From Bryobacteraceae bacterium (GTDB taxonomy: Bacteria > Acidobacteriota > Terriglobia > Bryobacterales > Bryobacteraceae): DNA of 64,000 nt. The stretch spans positions 1,015,972 to 1,079,971 of the forward strand of contig BPGD01000001.1 of assembly GCA_026002855.1 (NCBI GenBank), given 5' to 3'. The notes under the pieces are model-generated. The model did not search any database. It was not told the DNA's origin and worked only from the letters and a program-made list of their open reading frames with translations. Position numbers and translations under genes: made by a program. This document shows, piece after piece, positions 1 through 8,503 of this stretch. Within the stretch, counting starts at the first letter, position 1, and the number at the start of each line of letters is the position of its first letter.

Positions 1-1322
1 AAGTTGAGCGGGAAACGGTACTCCTGGTCCTTCCGCTGGAAGCGCAGCGCCAGCACCCCCAGCCCTTTCAGCGCGAAGCTCCACACCACGCCGAAGGCGT
101 AGGCCTCGCCGAGCAGGTAGACGTCGCCGCGGGACGCGAGAATCGTCAGGATCTGCGCAGCGGTGATGATGCCAATGATGCGGTAGGTGGTGCCGAAGCG
201 CGAGTGCGGCCGGCGGAACCAGTTCGTCAGGACGCCGTCCTCGGCCACGCGGTTCAGGACGCCGTTGGCCCCGATGATCGAGGTGTTCACGGCGCCGGAA
301 AGAATCAGCGCGCCGACAATGACGACGAAGATGTGGAAGCCAAGCCGCAGGATCTCCGGACCGGCCAGATAGGCCGTGAGCCCGCCGATCAGGTTGTCGA
401 AATATCTGGGCCGGACGTCATCCGGAATCAGCATCACCGAGGCGAAGGTGACCCCGCCGGTGGCCACCAGCGCGTAAATGCAGACGAGATTGGCGGCGCG
501 GATCAGGTTCTTCATCTTCGGCGCCGCAATCTCGCGGTAGACCTGGGCCAGCGTCTCGAACCCGCTCATGGCGAGCAGCGTGTGCCCGAAGCCGATTACC
601 AGCGCCGCCGGCCACAGCGTGGGCCAGAAGGTGCCTTCCAGCCACCCCAGCGAGTGCGACTCGAAGCGGATGTTGTCGAGCGTCGGCAGCGGCGGCAGCG
701 AATGCCTGCCCTTCAACAGCATCGTCAGCGGCGCCCAGATGAGCAGCACGCCCACCATCACGGTGGTGATCTGCATGATGCGCAGCGCCTTGCCCGAGCT
801 CTCGTGGATGCCCTTGACGTTCTGCCGCCAGAAGTACAGCGTGACGGCGACGCCAAACGTCACCGCAAAGGCCGCCGGCGGCAGCCGGAAGCTGGAGTTG
901 AGGTGAGCCGACAGCTCGTTGATCAGGCCCGCGAGATAATGACCGGCGGAAACCGATGAGATCGGTCCGGTGAGCACATAGTCCACCACGAGCGCCGAGA
1001 CGGAGAATTTCGCCGTCGTCGGGCCGATGGCGTCGCGCACCACGACGTAAACGCCTCCGCGGACGAACATGCCGCAGCTTTCCAGATAAATCGAGCGGAT
1101 GGCGAAGCCGAACAGCAGCACCGCCAACACAAACCATGGCGCGCTCTTGCCAAGGGCGTGTTCGGCGATGCCGCCGACGTAGAACATCGTCGAGGCCAGA
1201 TCGCTGAGCACGATCGCCGCGCCGCGCCAAAACGAGATGAATGAAAGCGCGACCGTCGTTGCGACGACGATCTTCGGAAGGCTCTTTTGAAGCTGCTGGG
1301 AAGGACTTCCAGGATCCGACAT
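1..1322 (-). CDS. APC-family amino acid permease, C-terminus beyond the window
   Basis: The reading frame starts at the ATG at 1322-1320 and stays open to base 1, so about 440 residues are visible and the C-terminus is missing. The protein is strongly hydrophobic with at least ten likely membrane segments, separated by short charged loops such as KNLIRAAN and RFQRKDQEYRFP. This matches the amino acid/polyamine/organocation (APC) superfamily. The early small-residue helix (SDLASTMFYVGG, then a glycine-rich FVRGGVYV stretch) resembles the substrate-binding first helices of that superfamily. It would act as an inner-membrane importer or antiporter; the substrate cannot be read from the sequence. 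It diverges from the CCA-adding enzyme gene 51 bases away. Confidence 0.85.
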   Translation of the reverse strand, partial: MSDPGSPSQQLQKSLPKIVVATTVALSFISFWRGAAIVLSDLASTMFYVGGIAEHALGKSAPWFVLAVLLFGFAIRSIYLESCGMFVRGGVYVVVRDAIGPTTAKFSVSALVVDYVLTGPISSVSAGHYLAGLINELSAHLNSSFRLPPAAFAVTFGVAVTLYFWRQNVKGIHESSGKALRIMQITTVMVGVLLIWAPLTMLLKGRHSLPPLPTLDNIRFESHSLGWLEGTFWPTLWPAALVIGFGHTLLAMSGFETLAQVYREIAAPKMKNLIRAANLVCIYALVATGGVTFASVMLIPDDVRPRYFDNLIGGLTAYLAGPEILRLGFHIFVVIVGALILSGAVNTSIIGANGVLNRVAEDGVLTNWFRRPHSRFGTTYRIIGIITAAQILTILASRGDVYLLGEAYAFGVVWSFALKGLGVLALRFQRKDQEYRFPLN

Positions 1323-1373
1323 AAAAGCGGTGCCGGAAAAAACCGGCCGCGTTTCCTATCTTACGATCAAAGC

Positions 1374-2699
1374 ATGAGCGAAGACCGCGGCGCGCAGCTC
1401 GCGCGCGAGGTCGCGGCCGCGCTGCGCGCCGCCGGCCACGAGGCCTGGCTGGTGGGCGGCTGCGTCCGCGACCGGCTGCTCGGCCGGCCCGTCCATGACC
1501 GCGATCTGACCACCGATGCCACACCAGCCGAGCTCCGCCGCCTGTTTCCCGACGCACTCGAAGTCGGCGCCCACTTCGGCGTCGTGCTCGTCCGGCGCGG
1601 CGGCGCCGAGGTGCAGGTGGCCACCTACCGCAGCGAGGGCGGCTACCGCGACGGCCGCCACCCGGAGCAGGTCCGCTTCGAAAAGGACGTCCGCGCTGAT
1701 CTGGGCCGCCGCGACTTCACCATCAACGCCCTGCTCGAAGACCCGTTCACCGGGGAGGTCGTCGACCACGTTGGCGGGCTCGCCGACCTCCGTGCCCGCC
1801 TGATCCGCGCCATCGGCGGTCCGCACGAACGCTTCGCTGAGGATCATCTGCGCATGCTGCGCGCCGTGCGCTTCGCCGCCGAGCTCGGATTCGAAATCGA
1901 GCCGCGCACCTTCGCCGCCATCCGCGAACTTGCGCCCGCCATCCTGCGCATCTCGGCCGAGCGGATCCGCGACGAACTGACGCGGATCCTCACCGGCGCC
2001 GCGCCGCGCCGCGGTTTCGAGCTGCTCGACCAGACCGGGCTGCTCGAACCCATCCTGCCCGAGGTGGCGCGCATGAAGGGCGTCGAGCAGCCGCCGGACT
2101 ACCACCCTGAGGGCGACGTCTGGACGCACACGCTGGCCATGTTGGGCCTGCTGCGCAACGCGCCGCTCGACCTCGCCTGGGGCTGCCTGCTGCATGACGT
2201 GGGCAAGCCCGTCACGCAGACATTCGAAGACCGCATCCGTTTCACCGGGCACGAAAAGGCCGGCGCCGGGATGGCCCGCCAGATCCTTGCGCGACTGCGC
2301 TACCCGAAGGACCTCGTCGAACGGGTCGCCTGGCTGGTGGCCCAGCACATGCGTTTCAAGGACGCGATGCGCATGACCGAAGCCACCTTCCGCCGCTTTG
2401 TGCGCCAGCCCGGCTTCGACACGCTGCTCGAACTGTACCGCATCGACCTCGCCTCCAGCGGGCGTCCTCTGGAGATCTACGAGCAGGTCCGCCAGCGTCT
2501 GGCCGCGCTGCCGCCCGAAGCGCTGCATCCGCCGCCACTCGTGCGCGGGCGCGACCTGATCGCCATGGGCTACGAGCCGGGACCGGCGTTTTCCCGTGCG
2601 TTGAAGGCGCTCGAGGAAGAACAGCTTGCCGGCCGCGTCAGGACTCGGGAAGAAGCGGAGCAGTTCGTCAGGCGAGTCTTGGAATCACAAACCACCTGA
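1374..2699 (+). CDS. cca: CCA-adding tRNA nucleotidyltransferase
   Basis: This cytoplasmic enzyme adds or repairs the 3' CCA end of tRNAs; a poly(A) polymerase role is possible in the same family. The 441 residues open with a class II nucleotidyltransferase head: GGCVRD at residues 28-33 and the metal-binding pair in HDRDLT (D42, D44), then the RRDFTIN motif. An HD-type phosphohydrolase domain follows (HTLAML, then LLHDVGKP near residue 273), so the protein resembles HD-containing CCA enzymes. ATG 1374 is preferred over an in-frame TTG at 1287 because the protein homology begins there. A TACGAT hexamer ends 6 bases before the ATG, which fits a leaderless mRNA. Its last 32 bases overlap the end of the convergent SixA-like gene. 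Confidence 0.93.
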   Translation: MSEDRGAQLAREVAAALRAAGHEAWLVGGCVRDRLLGRPVHDRDLTTDATPAELRRLFPDALEVGAHFGVVLVRRGGAEVQVATYRSEGGYRDGRHPEQVRFEKDVRADLGRRDFTINALLEDPFTGEVVDHVGGLADLRARLIRAIGGPHERFAEDHLRMLRAVRFAAELGFEIEPRTFAAIRELAPAILRISAERIRDELTRILTGAAPRRGFELLDQTGLLEPILPEVARMKGVEQPPDYHPEGDVWTHTLAMLGLLRNAPLDLAWGCLLHDVGKPVTQTFEDRIRFTGHEKAGAGMARQILARLRYPKDLVERVAWLVAQHMRFKDAMRMTEATFRRFVRQPGFDTLLELYRIDLASSGRPLEIYEQVRQRLAALPPEALHPPPLVRGRDLIAMGYEPGPAFSRALKALEEEQLAGRVRTREEAEQFVRRVLESQTT

Positions 2700-3147
2700 G
2701 CGTGCCGCGCGGCCGCAGACCGGCGCCTTCGGCATCGACCCGCATCACCGCGCCTTTCTTGAAGTCCACCGCGAGGCCGGGCGCGCCGAGCAGGTAGCCG
2801 GCGAGCTCGCTGCACAGCGGCTCGTGAGAAGAGCAGAGCACGGAGGGCTGGTTCGAGTACAGCCGGATCTCCTCCCAGGCCTCCTGCGGCGTCGAGCCGG
2901 GGGAAAGCGCCCGCGCCGGCACGATCATTGCGTCCGGGGCAAGCACGTCGCGTGCAATCTCCGCCGACTGGCGCGCACGCAGATAGGGGCTTGTGAGGAT
3001 CAACGCGGGGCGCACGCCGGCCCGGGCGAGCCGCCGCAGCAGCGCGCGCAGCTTCTGTTTGCCCTCGCGCGTCAGGGCGCGGTCGGCATCGGCCTGGCCC
3101 GGGCGAGCATCTTCGGCGATGCCGTGACGCAGCAGCAGGATCTCCAC
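2668..3147 (-). CDS. sixA: SixA-like phosphohistidine phosphatase
   Basis: This is a small histidine-phosphatase-superfamily protein. The catalytic LLRHG motif is at the extreme N-terminus, followed by TREGK and the second-half motifs LTSPYLRARQSAE and SSHEP, the order seen in SixA. SixA in E. coli dephosphorylates phosphohistidine on signalling or PTS proteins; here the target is unknown. The GTG at 3147 is preferred as start because GGAGG lies 6 bases upstream and SixA proteins begin right at the RHG strand; an upstream ATG at 3174 would add nine residues. The 159-residue length fits the family. The 3' end overlaps cca by 32 bases, and the 5' end lies close to the divergent ligase gene. Confidence 0.8.
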   Translation of the reverse strand: MEILLLRHGIAEDARPGQADADRALTREGKQKLRALLRRLARAGVRPALILTSPYLRARQSAEIARDVLAPDAMIVPARALSPGSTPQEAWEEIRLYSNQPSVLCSSHEPLCSELAGYLLGAPGLAVDFKKGAVMRVDAEGAGLRPRGTLRWFVIPRLA

Positions 3148-3191
3148 GCGAGCCTCCGTACCGTATTGTGGCATACTGCCCCGAGGTGATC

Positions 3192-4391
3192 TTGTTGAGC
3201 GAAAGAGGGTTCTGGGAGGACGGCGCGCGATGGTGCGCGCTCGGAGCAGCCGCGGCCGCGGCCGTCTCCATTGCCGCTTCGCAGATCCTGCTCGCTGCGG
3301 CGCTGGCCTGCCTGCTGCTGGCCCGAGCGCGCTGGTCCGCGCCCCACGGCTGGCCGCTGCTCCTCTTTTTCTTTCTCTGGACTCTGGCCGCAGTGACGCT
3401 CAGCGATGCGCCCGCCGCGGGCCTGCCGCAGGTGAAGAAGTTCTACGCCTGGCTCACTCTGTTTGCCGTTCTTTCGGCGGTCCGACATGTGGAAGACGCC
3501 CGCTGGCTCGCCTGGGGCTGGCTGGCGGGCGGCGCGCTTTCAGCCCTGTGGGGTTGCGGTCAGTTTGCGGTGAAATATCTGGCCGCGCAACACGCGGGCG
3601 CGGATTTTTATGCCTCGTATGTGGCCGCGCGCATCACCGGCTTCAACAGCCACTGGATGACGTTCAGCGGACAGATGATGATCGCGCTGATGGCCGGTCT
3701 GGCGCTGACGCTGTGGGCCTGCCGCGAGCCGCGGCGCCGGCGCGCGGCGTGGCTCTGCCTGGCGGTGATGGCCGTGGCGCTGGTGCTTGCCATGACGCGC
3801 GGCGTCTGGATCGGCGCCTTCGCCGGCGGACTCTATCTCTTATGGCAGTGGCGCCGATGGGCGGCTGCGGCGCTGCCCGCCGCCGCAGCCGCCGTGGTGC
3901 TGCTGGGCCCGGCGGCGGTGCGGGAGCGCGCCCTTTCCGTCGTGCGTCCCCGCGGGATCATGGATTCAAACCTGCATCGCATCTATACGTGGCGCACGGG
4001 TGTCGAGATGATCCGGCGGCATCCCTGGTTTGGCCTCGGTCCGGAGCGCATCGGCGCGCACTTCCGCGAGCATGTTCCCGCCGATCTACCGCCCGACCCT
4101 CCGCCCGGCTATTATGCCCACCTGCACAACATCTACCTGCAATGGGCGGCCGAGCGCGGCGTGCCCGCGGCGCTGGCGGCGGTTCTGTTTTTTCTCTGGC
4201 ATCTCGCCTCCGCCTGGCGCAGGGCGCGGAGCCAGGCCGCCCTGGCATGGGTCCATCACGGCACAGTGGCCGTGCTGATTGCCGTTCTCGTCACCGGGTT
4301 TTTCGAATACAACCTCGGCGACAGCGAAGTGCTGGCGATGACGCTCGGCTGGATGGCCCTGTCAGACCGGCTCGGGCGGCTGGCGGCGTGA
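3192..4391 (+). CDS. O-antigen ligase family (Wzy_C) membrane protein
   Basis: This is a polytopic membrane protein of about 400 residues with roughly ten to twelve hydrophobic segments. A long hydrophilic loop near residues 245-320 carries R-x-YTWRTG, HPWFGLGPERIG and HLHNIYLQWAAERG. That loop is the hallmark of the O-antigen ligase/polymerase (Wzy_C) family, which transfers lipid-linked polysaccharide in the periplasm. No glycosyltransferase cluster is adjacent, so the polymer is unknown. The frame is open from GTG 3168, but GAGGTGAT at 3183-3190 sits at the right distance for the TTG codons at 3192 or 3195, so I chose 3192. The last 30 bases overlap the convergent pseudouridine synthase gene. 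Confidence 0.82.
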   Translation: MLSERGFWEDGARWCALGAAAAAAVSIAASQILLAAALACLLLARARWSAPHGWPLLLFFFLWTLAAVTLSDAPAAGLPQVKKFYAWLTLFAVLSAVRHVEDARWLAWGWLAGGALSALWGCGQFAVKYLAAQHAGADFYASYVAARITGFNSHWMTFSGQMMIALMAGLALTLWACREPRRRRAAWLCLAVMAVALVLAMTRGVWIGAFAGGLYLLWQWRRWAAAALPAAAAAVVLLGPAAVRERALSVVRPRGIMDSNLHRIYTWRTGVEMIRRHPWFGLGPERIGAHFREHVPADLPPDPPPGYYAHLHNIYLQWAAERGVPAALAAVLFFLWHLASAWRRARSQAALAWVHHGTVAVLIAVLVTGFFEYNLGDSEVLAMTLGWMALSDRLGRLAA

Positions 4392-5186
4392 AGCTTCCCT
4401 GGCGGCTCGCCGGGCGCCGCGCCTGGCGCACTGGATGAGGGCCTGCACTTCCGCCGGCTCCAGCTCGCGCCATCGGCCGATTTCGAGCCTCCCGATCCGC
4501 ACCGGCCCGATGGCCGTTCGCACCAGCTTCAGCACCTTGCTGCCCACCGCCTCCACCATGCGGCGAACCTGCCGGTTGCGTCCCTCCGTGATCGTGATCT
4601 CGAAAAACGTCCGGCCGCCGCTGTCGCGCAGCCGGATGACCTCGGCAGGCCGCGTGCGACCGTCCTTCAGCTCCACGCCTTGGCGCAGCGCCGCCAGTTG
4701 CCCGTCGGAGAGCACCGTGGACGCCTTCACCAGATACGTCTTGGGCACGTGGTACTGCGGGTTGGTGATCAGCTCGGCAAACTCGCTGTCGTTGGTCATC
4801 AACAGGAGCCCGGAGGTGTCCAGGTCCAGCCGGCCCACGGGAAAGATCCATTGGCGGGTCTTGCCAAGCAGGTCGTACACGGTGGGGCGGCCCTGCGGGT
4901 CGCGCCACGTCGTCAGATAGCCCTTCGGCTTGTACAGCAGCAGGTATTTTTTGCGGCCCTCGAACAGCGGCTTGCCGTCCACGGTGATCCGGTCATGGTG
5001 GAGGTCGACCCAGACCTCTGGATCGGTCTGCGCGCGGCCGTTGACGCGAACACGTCCCGCGCGGATCCAGGCAGCCGCTTCGGTGCGCGAGCAGAAGCCA
5101 AGTCTGGAAAGCGCCCGGTCGAGCGTCTTCAGCACCCGTTTTTCCGGCGCTGGCCTGGGCGCGGAAACTTTCTTGCGGGGCTTCAA
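4362..5186 (-). CDS. RluB/RsuA-family pseudouridine synthase
   Basis: This cytoplasmic rRNA modification enzyme converts a specific uridine to pseudouridine. The order is a lysine/arginine-rich start, an S4 RNA-binding domain (residues about 20-75, with SRTEAAAWIRAGRVRVNG), then the catalytic domain containing PVGRLDLDTSGLLLMTND, whose GRLD aspartate is the family nucleophile. The EGRNRQVRRM motif near the C-terminus is typical of RluB/RluE/RluF/RsuA. At 274 residues it resembles RluB, the 23S rRNA enzyme, but the exact target base is inferred. The best start is the TTG at 5186, whose last three bases belong to the TGA of the upstream epimerase (TTGA), so translation is probably coupled. Confidence 0.88.
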   Translation of the reverse strand: MKPRKKVSAPRPAPEKRVLKTLDRALSRLGFCSRTEAAAWIRAGRVRVNGRAQTDPEVWVDLHHDRITVDGKPLFEGRKKYLLLYKPKGYLTTWRDPQGRPTVYDLLGKTRQWIFPVGRLDLDTSGLLLMTNDSEFAELITNPQYHVPKTYLVKASTVLSDGQLAALRQGVELKDGRTRPAEVIRLRDSGGRTFFEITITEGRNRQVRRMVEAVGSKVLKLVRTAIGPVRIGRLEIGRWRELEPAEVQALIQCARRGARRAAREASRRQPPEPV

Positions 5187-6043
5187 GCTTCGGATTGTAG
5201 CGCGCCCGGCTGCCCGTTGCCTTCGGCGGCGAGACAGGCGGGGATCCCGACGCGGTAGGAGGGGTAGCGCAGCGTGAGTCCGTGCGCGCGGAAGACCGCG
5301 CGGCCATCGACGCGCCGGTTGGCGCGCAGCGTGCGGTGCAACTGCGCCGGCGGCGCCGAGACGGGCATCGGACAGCCCAGCAGATCGCAGACAAAGGCGG
5401 CGATGTCGCGCTGCCTTGCCGGCTCTTCATCGGCCACCGGCCACGCGCCGCCGATCCGGCTCTCCAGAGCCGCCTCGATCAGCGCCGCGAGGTCGTCCAC
5501 ATGAATTCGCGATATCCACGCCGAGCCGTCGCCTGCCAGGCGGAAGCGCCCGGCGGGAATCGAAACGTGGACACCACGACCCGGCCCGTAAATGGCCGCG
5601 GGACGCAGAACGATGGACGGACACGGCGCCGCAAGCACCATCTGTTCGGCGGCGAGCCGCAGGCGCGCCTCCTCGGTTTGCGGTGCGGGGGCGGTGGTCT
5701 CATCCACCCAGCGCTGGCCGCCGTACACGGCGGTCGTGGAAAGATACACGATGCGCCGCGCCCGCGCGCCGATGGTCTCCAGCAGTTCTCGCGTCACGTC
5801 GCGAGGGCCTTCCAGCACCGGCACGGAGTGAAGAACGAGCAGCTCTTCCGGCAGCCCCCGTTGCAGGCTCGTCAGCGATTCCTGCTCGCGAAAGTCGGCC
5901 CGGATCTGTCGAATGCGCGGGTCATCGCTCAGGTGGCGGAAACTGCGCCCGGCTGCGATGACGTCCGTGCCACGGGCGGCGAGCCGCCGCGCCACGCGGC
6001 TGGCCGTGTACCCGCAGCCGAGAATCAGCACCGGCAGGCTCAT
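5183..6043 (-). CDS. NAD(P)-dependent epimerase/dehydratase (YeeZ-like SDR)
   Basis: This 286-residue extended short-chain dehydrogenase has an N-terminal Rossmann motif LILGCGYTASRVARRL, where GxGYxxxxxA is the variant seen in YeeZ-type proteins. YLSTTAVYGG and RPAAIYGPGRG follow, corresponding to the active-site strand and the substrate loop. The expected YxxxK tyrosine/lysine pair is not obvious after YGG, so a classical sugar epimerase reaction is uncertain. It is the middle gene of a minus-strand run. It overlaps the upstream phosphatase by 4 bases (ATGA) and the downstream pseudouridine synthase by 4 bases (TTGA). The substrate is unknown. Confidence 0.8.
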   Translation of the reverse strand: MSLPVLILGCGYTASRVARRLAARGTDVIAAGRSFRHLSDDPRIRQIRADFREQESLTSLQRGLPEELLVLHSVPVLEGPRDVTRELLETIGARARRIVYLSTTAVYGGQRWVDETTAPAPQTEEARLRLAAEQMVLAAPCPSIVLRPAAIYGPGRGVHVSIPAGRFRLAGDGSAWISRIHVDDLAALIEAALESRIGGAWPVADEEPARQRDIAAFVCDLLGCPMPVSAPPAQLHRTLRANRRVDGRAVFRAHGLTLRYPSYRVGIPACLAAEGNGQPGALQSEA

Positions 6044-6783
6044 CGGAAGGTGCGCAGCCGCGGCTCGTCGAGGTGCGGCACGGCGTTGAAGCAGGCCAGG
6101 GCAGGCACTCCGTCGCGCACGTCGAGAATCGTGAAGTTCGCATTCAGCGCCGCGCCGGCCATGCGCATGATGGGCAGGGGGGCGCGGCTGCCAAACAGGA
6201 ACGCTACCGCGATGGCGGCCGGCGTGGCCGAGGTGAACACCGCGGTGGAGCGGGCCTCGCCGCGAGCAGCGTCACGCAGCGCCTCCTCTACCCGGCTGAT
6301 GAATGCATCCCAGCTTTCGCCCTCGAAAGGGTAGCGCTGTTCGATCCACGCGCGGACCACCTGCGTGTCCGCGGGCGTCCACTGGCGGTGGATGGCGCCG
6401 TCGCCGGAGCGCATGCGGGCGAGCATCTCCTCATGGCGGGCGCGGAACTCCTCGTCATGGGCGGCGATTTGCGGCGCGATGCCCGCATAGACCTCGTCGA
6501 GATCGAACTCGCTCCAGCGGGCATCGATTTCGCATTCCGGCGTGGCGGCGCCGGCTTCCAGGAACGCCTCGCGGACCACGGCGGCCGTCTCCTGCTGCCG
6601 CCGGAGCCCCCCGGCGACCCAGCGGTCGAAACGGATTCCCTCGCGCAGGAAAAACTGCCCCAGCCGCCGCGCCTGCTCCCGCCCGAGAGGTGAGAGGCGA
6701 TCATAGTCGTCGCGCGTGCCGGCCTGGCCGTGGCGGATGAGGAAAATCGTGCGGGTGGACACCGGAAACCCTGATTTTCCCAT
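6040..6783 (-). CDS. Histidine phosphatase family protein (phosphoglycerate-mutase-like)
   Basis: This 247-residue cytoplasmic member of the histidine phosphatase superfamily has the catalytic FLIRHGQAG near residue 16, an LSPLGREQARRLG helix and a GGLRRQQETA motif corresponding to the usual ARRTxxTA segment. A C-terminal VFTSATPAAIAVAF strand replaces the usual V.HG. The second conserved histidine (normally SHG) therefore appears to be replaced by TSAT, which may reduce or change catalysis. ATG 6783 is preferred over an upstream start at 6855 because GAGG lies 8 bases before it. It heads a three-gene coupled run with the epimerase and pseudouridine synthase. The substrate is unknown. Confidence 0.82.
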   Translation of the reverse strand: MGKSGFPVSTRTIFLIRHGQAGTRDDYDRLSPLGREQARRLGQFFLREGIRFDRWVAGGLRRQQETAAVVREAFLEAGAATPECEIDARWSEFDLDEVYAGIAPQIAAHDEEFRARHEEMLARMRSGDGAIHRQWTPADTQVVRAWIEQRYPFEGESWDAFISRVEEALRDAARGEARSTAVFTSATPAAIAVAFLFGSRAPLPIMRMAGAALNANFTILDVRDGVPALACFNAVPHLDEPRLRTFR

Positions 6784-6878
6784 ACGCACCGCCTCACGCA
6801 CCGGGGAGACGGCGGCGCTGCCTCGTGCTGATTGCTTGCAGCGGAGACAAAACACGCAGCCACAATCGCTGTCCGGGC

Positions 6879-7523
6879 TCAGCGTGGATCAGGTCGCGCC
6901 GGAAGGCCGCCTTCGGCCGTTGCTCCACTTCGGCCCGGCAGGCGGGCGAGCATCAGCACCGCAAAGATCACCCCGTACAGGGCCGGTTCGCGGATGTCGG
7001 ACTTCACCAGCCACCAGAAATGCGCCACGCCGGCCGCCGCGGCAACATACACGAGACGGTGCAGGCGCTGCCAGCGCCGGCCGCCCAGCCGTACGATCCA
7101 GCCGCGCGTCGAGGTGACGGCAAGCGGAACCATGAGGGCGAAGGAGACCATGCCCGCGGTGATGAACCGCCGCTTCAGAATGTCCCGGCCCATGGCGGCC
7201 CAGTCAAAAAACTGGTCCAGCCAGACATAGGTGGTCAGGTGCAACGTGCCGTAGAAAAACGCCATCAGACCAAGCGTGCGCCGGAAGCGGCCGAGGCCGG
7301 GCGCTCCCAGCATCCGCCGCAGCGGTGTCACCGCCAGAGTGGCCAGCAGAAGCCGCAGCGTCCAGAGTCCCGTCTGGTGGGTGATTTTCTCAACGGGATT
7401 CGGCCCAAGGCGGCCCTGAAACAAGCCATAAATCAACGCAAGAAAGGGCAAAAAAAGAACAATGACCAGTAGTGCCTGCGCACAGAAATCTCGTGAAAAC
7501 CGGGTTTCCTGTCTGCGGCCCAT
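6879..7523 (-). CDS. msrQ: MsrQ haem-binding membrane subunit of the methionine sulfoxide reductase system
   Basis: This 214-residue inner-membrane protein has about six hydrophobic helices and histidines placed as in the YedZ/MsrQ ferric-reductase-like fold (ITHQTG, YGTLHLTTY, RLHRLVYVAAAAGVAHFWW). MsrQ passes electrons from the quinone or flavin pool to MsrP. The ATG shares one base with the TGA of msrP (TGATG at 7525-7521), so the two are co-transcribed and probably translationally coupled, and this overlap decides the start. The C-terminal tail is rich in proline, arginine and glycine. The adjacent msrP makes the assignment firm. Confidence 0.92.
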   Translation of the reverse strand: MGRRQETRFSRDFCAQALLVIVLFLPFLALIYGLFQGRLGPNPVEKITHQTGLWTLRLLLATLAVTPLRRMLGAPGLGRFRRTLGLMAFFYGTLHLTTYVWLDQFFDWAAMGRDILKRRFITAGMVSFALMVPLAVTSTRGWIVRLGGRRWQRLHRLVYVAAAAGVAHFWWLVKSDIREPALYGVIFAVLMLARLPGRSGATAEGGLPARPDPR

Positions 7524-8443
7524 CAATAGTATTTCCGCAGGTCCATCCCGGCGTACAGATGCGCCACCTCGTTGCCGTACCCGTTGAAAAGAAGCGTGTC
7601 CCGCTTGAACAGCTCGCCGATGCGACGCTCCTTTGCCTGACTCCAGCGGGGATGATCCACCAGGGGATTCACGTTCGAATAAAAACCATATTCCCGGGAG
7701 TTCGCCATATTCCATGTGGTGGGCGGCTGGTTTTTTACGAGCCGGATCCGGACGATCGACTTGATTCCCTTGAAGCCGTATTTCCACGGGACGATCAGCC
7801 GCAGCGGCGCCCCGTTCTGGTTCGGCAGGATCTCCCCGTAGAGTCCGACGACAAGCAGCGTCAGCGGGTGCATCGCCTCGTCCAGCCGCAACCCTTCCAC
7901 GTAGGGGAACGGGATGCCCGCCCAGGACGCCAGCGGCATCTGGCGTGGATCGTAGAAGCTTTCAAAAGCCACGAAGCGGGCGTTCGAGGTCGGCTCGGCC
8001 TGCTTTAGCAGCTCCGCCAGGGGAAAACCGATCCACGGCACCACCATCGACCAGCCTTCCACGCAACGGTGGCGGTAAATGCGCTCTTCGAGCGGCGCCA
8101 GCCGCAGCACCTGGTCGATGTCATAGGTTCGCGGCTTATGGACTTCCCCATCCACCCGCACGGTCCACGGCCGGGTGCGGAGGCTCGAGGCGTGCCGCGC
8201 CGGGTCTTCCTTGCCGGTGCCAAACTCGTAAAAGTTGTTGTAGCCGGTGACGGCCTCATACGGCGTCAGCTTCTCGCCCTGGCCGTAGCCGGTCTTGCGG
8301 ACATTTTCGAGCCGTTGCGCCGCCGCGGCCGCCGGGGGCGGGGCCAGCAGGCAAGCCAGCACGCGTCGGCGGCTCAGGTACACGGATTTTGGGGTCACCA
8401 TCGACCACGGCAGTGAGTATCGATGCCTGGGCAACAGGGTCAT
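7523..8443 (-). CDS. msrP: MsrP periplasmic protein-methionine-sulfoxide reductase, molybdopterin subunit
   Basis: This enzyme reduces oxidised methionines in periplasmic proteins, using electrons delivered by MsrQ. The 306-residue precursor has a Tat signal ([10 protein letters not shown], residues 24-33) for folded export with its molybdenum cofactor. The body is a sulfite-oxidase-like fold. [14 protein letters not shown] contains the single conserved cysteine ligand of molybdenum (C127), and [22 protein letters not shown] is split here as the known NGAPLR and PWKYGFK cofactor motifs. ATG 8443 has AGAGGA six bases upstream; ATG 8401 has no such site. It is followed directly by msrQ. Confidence 0.93.
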   Translation of the reverse strand: MTLLPRHRYSLPWSMVTPKSVYLSRRRVLACLLAPPPAAAAAQRLENVRKTGYGQGEKLTPYEAVTGYNNFYEFGTGKEDPARHASSLRTRPWTVRVDGEVHKPRTYDIDQVLRLAPLEERIYRHRCVEGWSMVVPWIGFPLAELLKQAEPTSNARFVAFESFYDPRQMPLASWAGIPFPYVEGLRLDEAMHPLTLLVVGLYGEILPNQNGAPLRLIVPWKYGFKGIKSIVRIRLVKNQPPTTWNMANSREYGFYSNVNPLVDHPRWSQAKERRIGELFKRDTLLFNGYGNEVAHLYAGMDLRKYY

Positions 8444-8503
8444 GGCCGTCCTCTGTCTGTTCGATGCGCGCCGGCGGCGGCGCGGCGCGGGGACTGGCCG
8501 GAA

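Noticed and set aside
2840..2856. GGTTCGAGTAC resembling a tRNA T-loop
   Set aside because: It lies inside the SixA-like gene, with no acceptor stem or anticodon arm around it.
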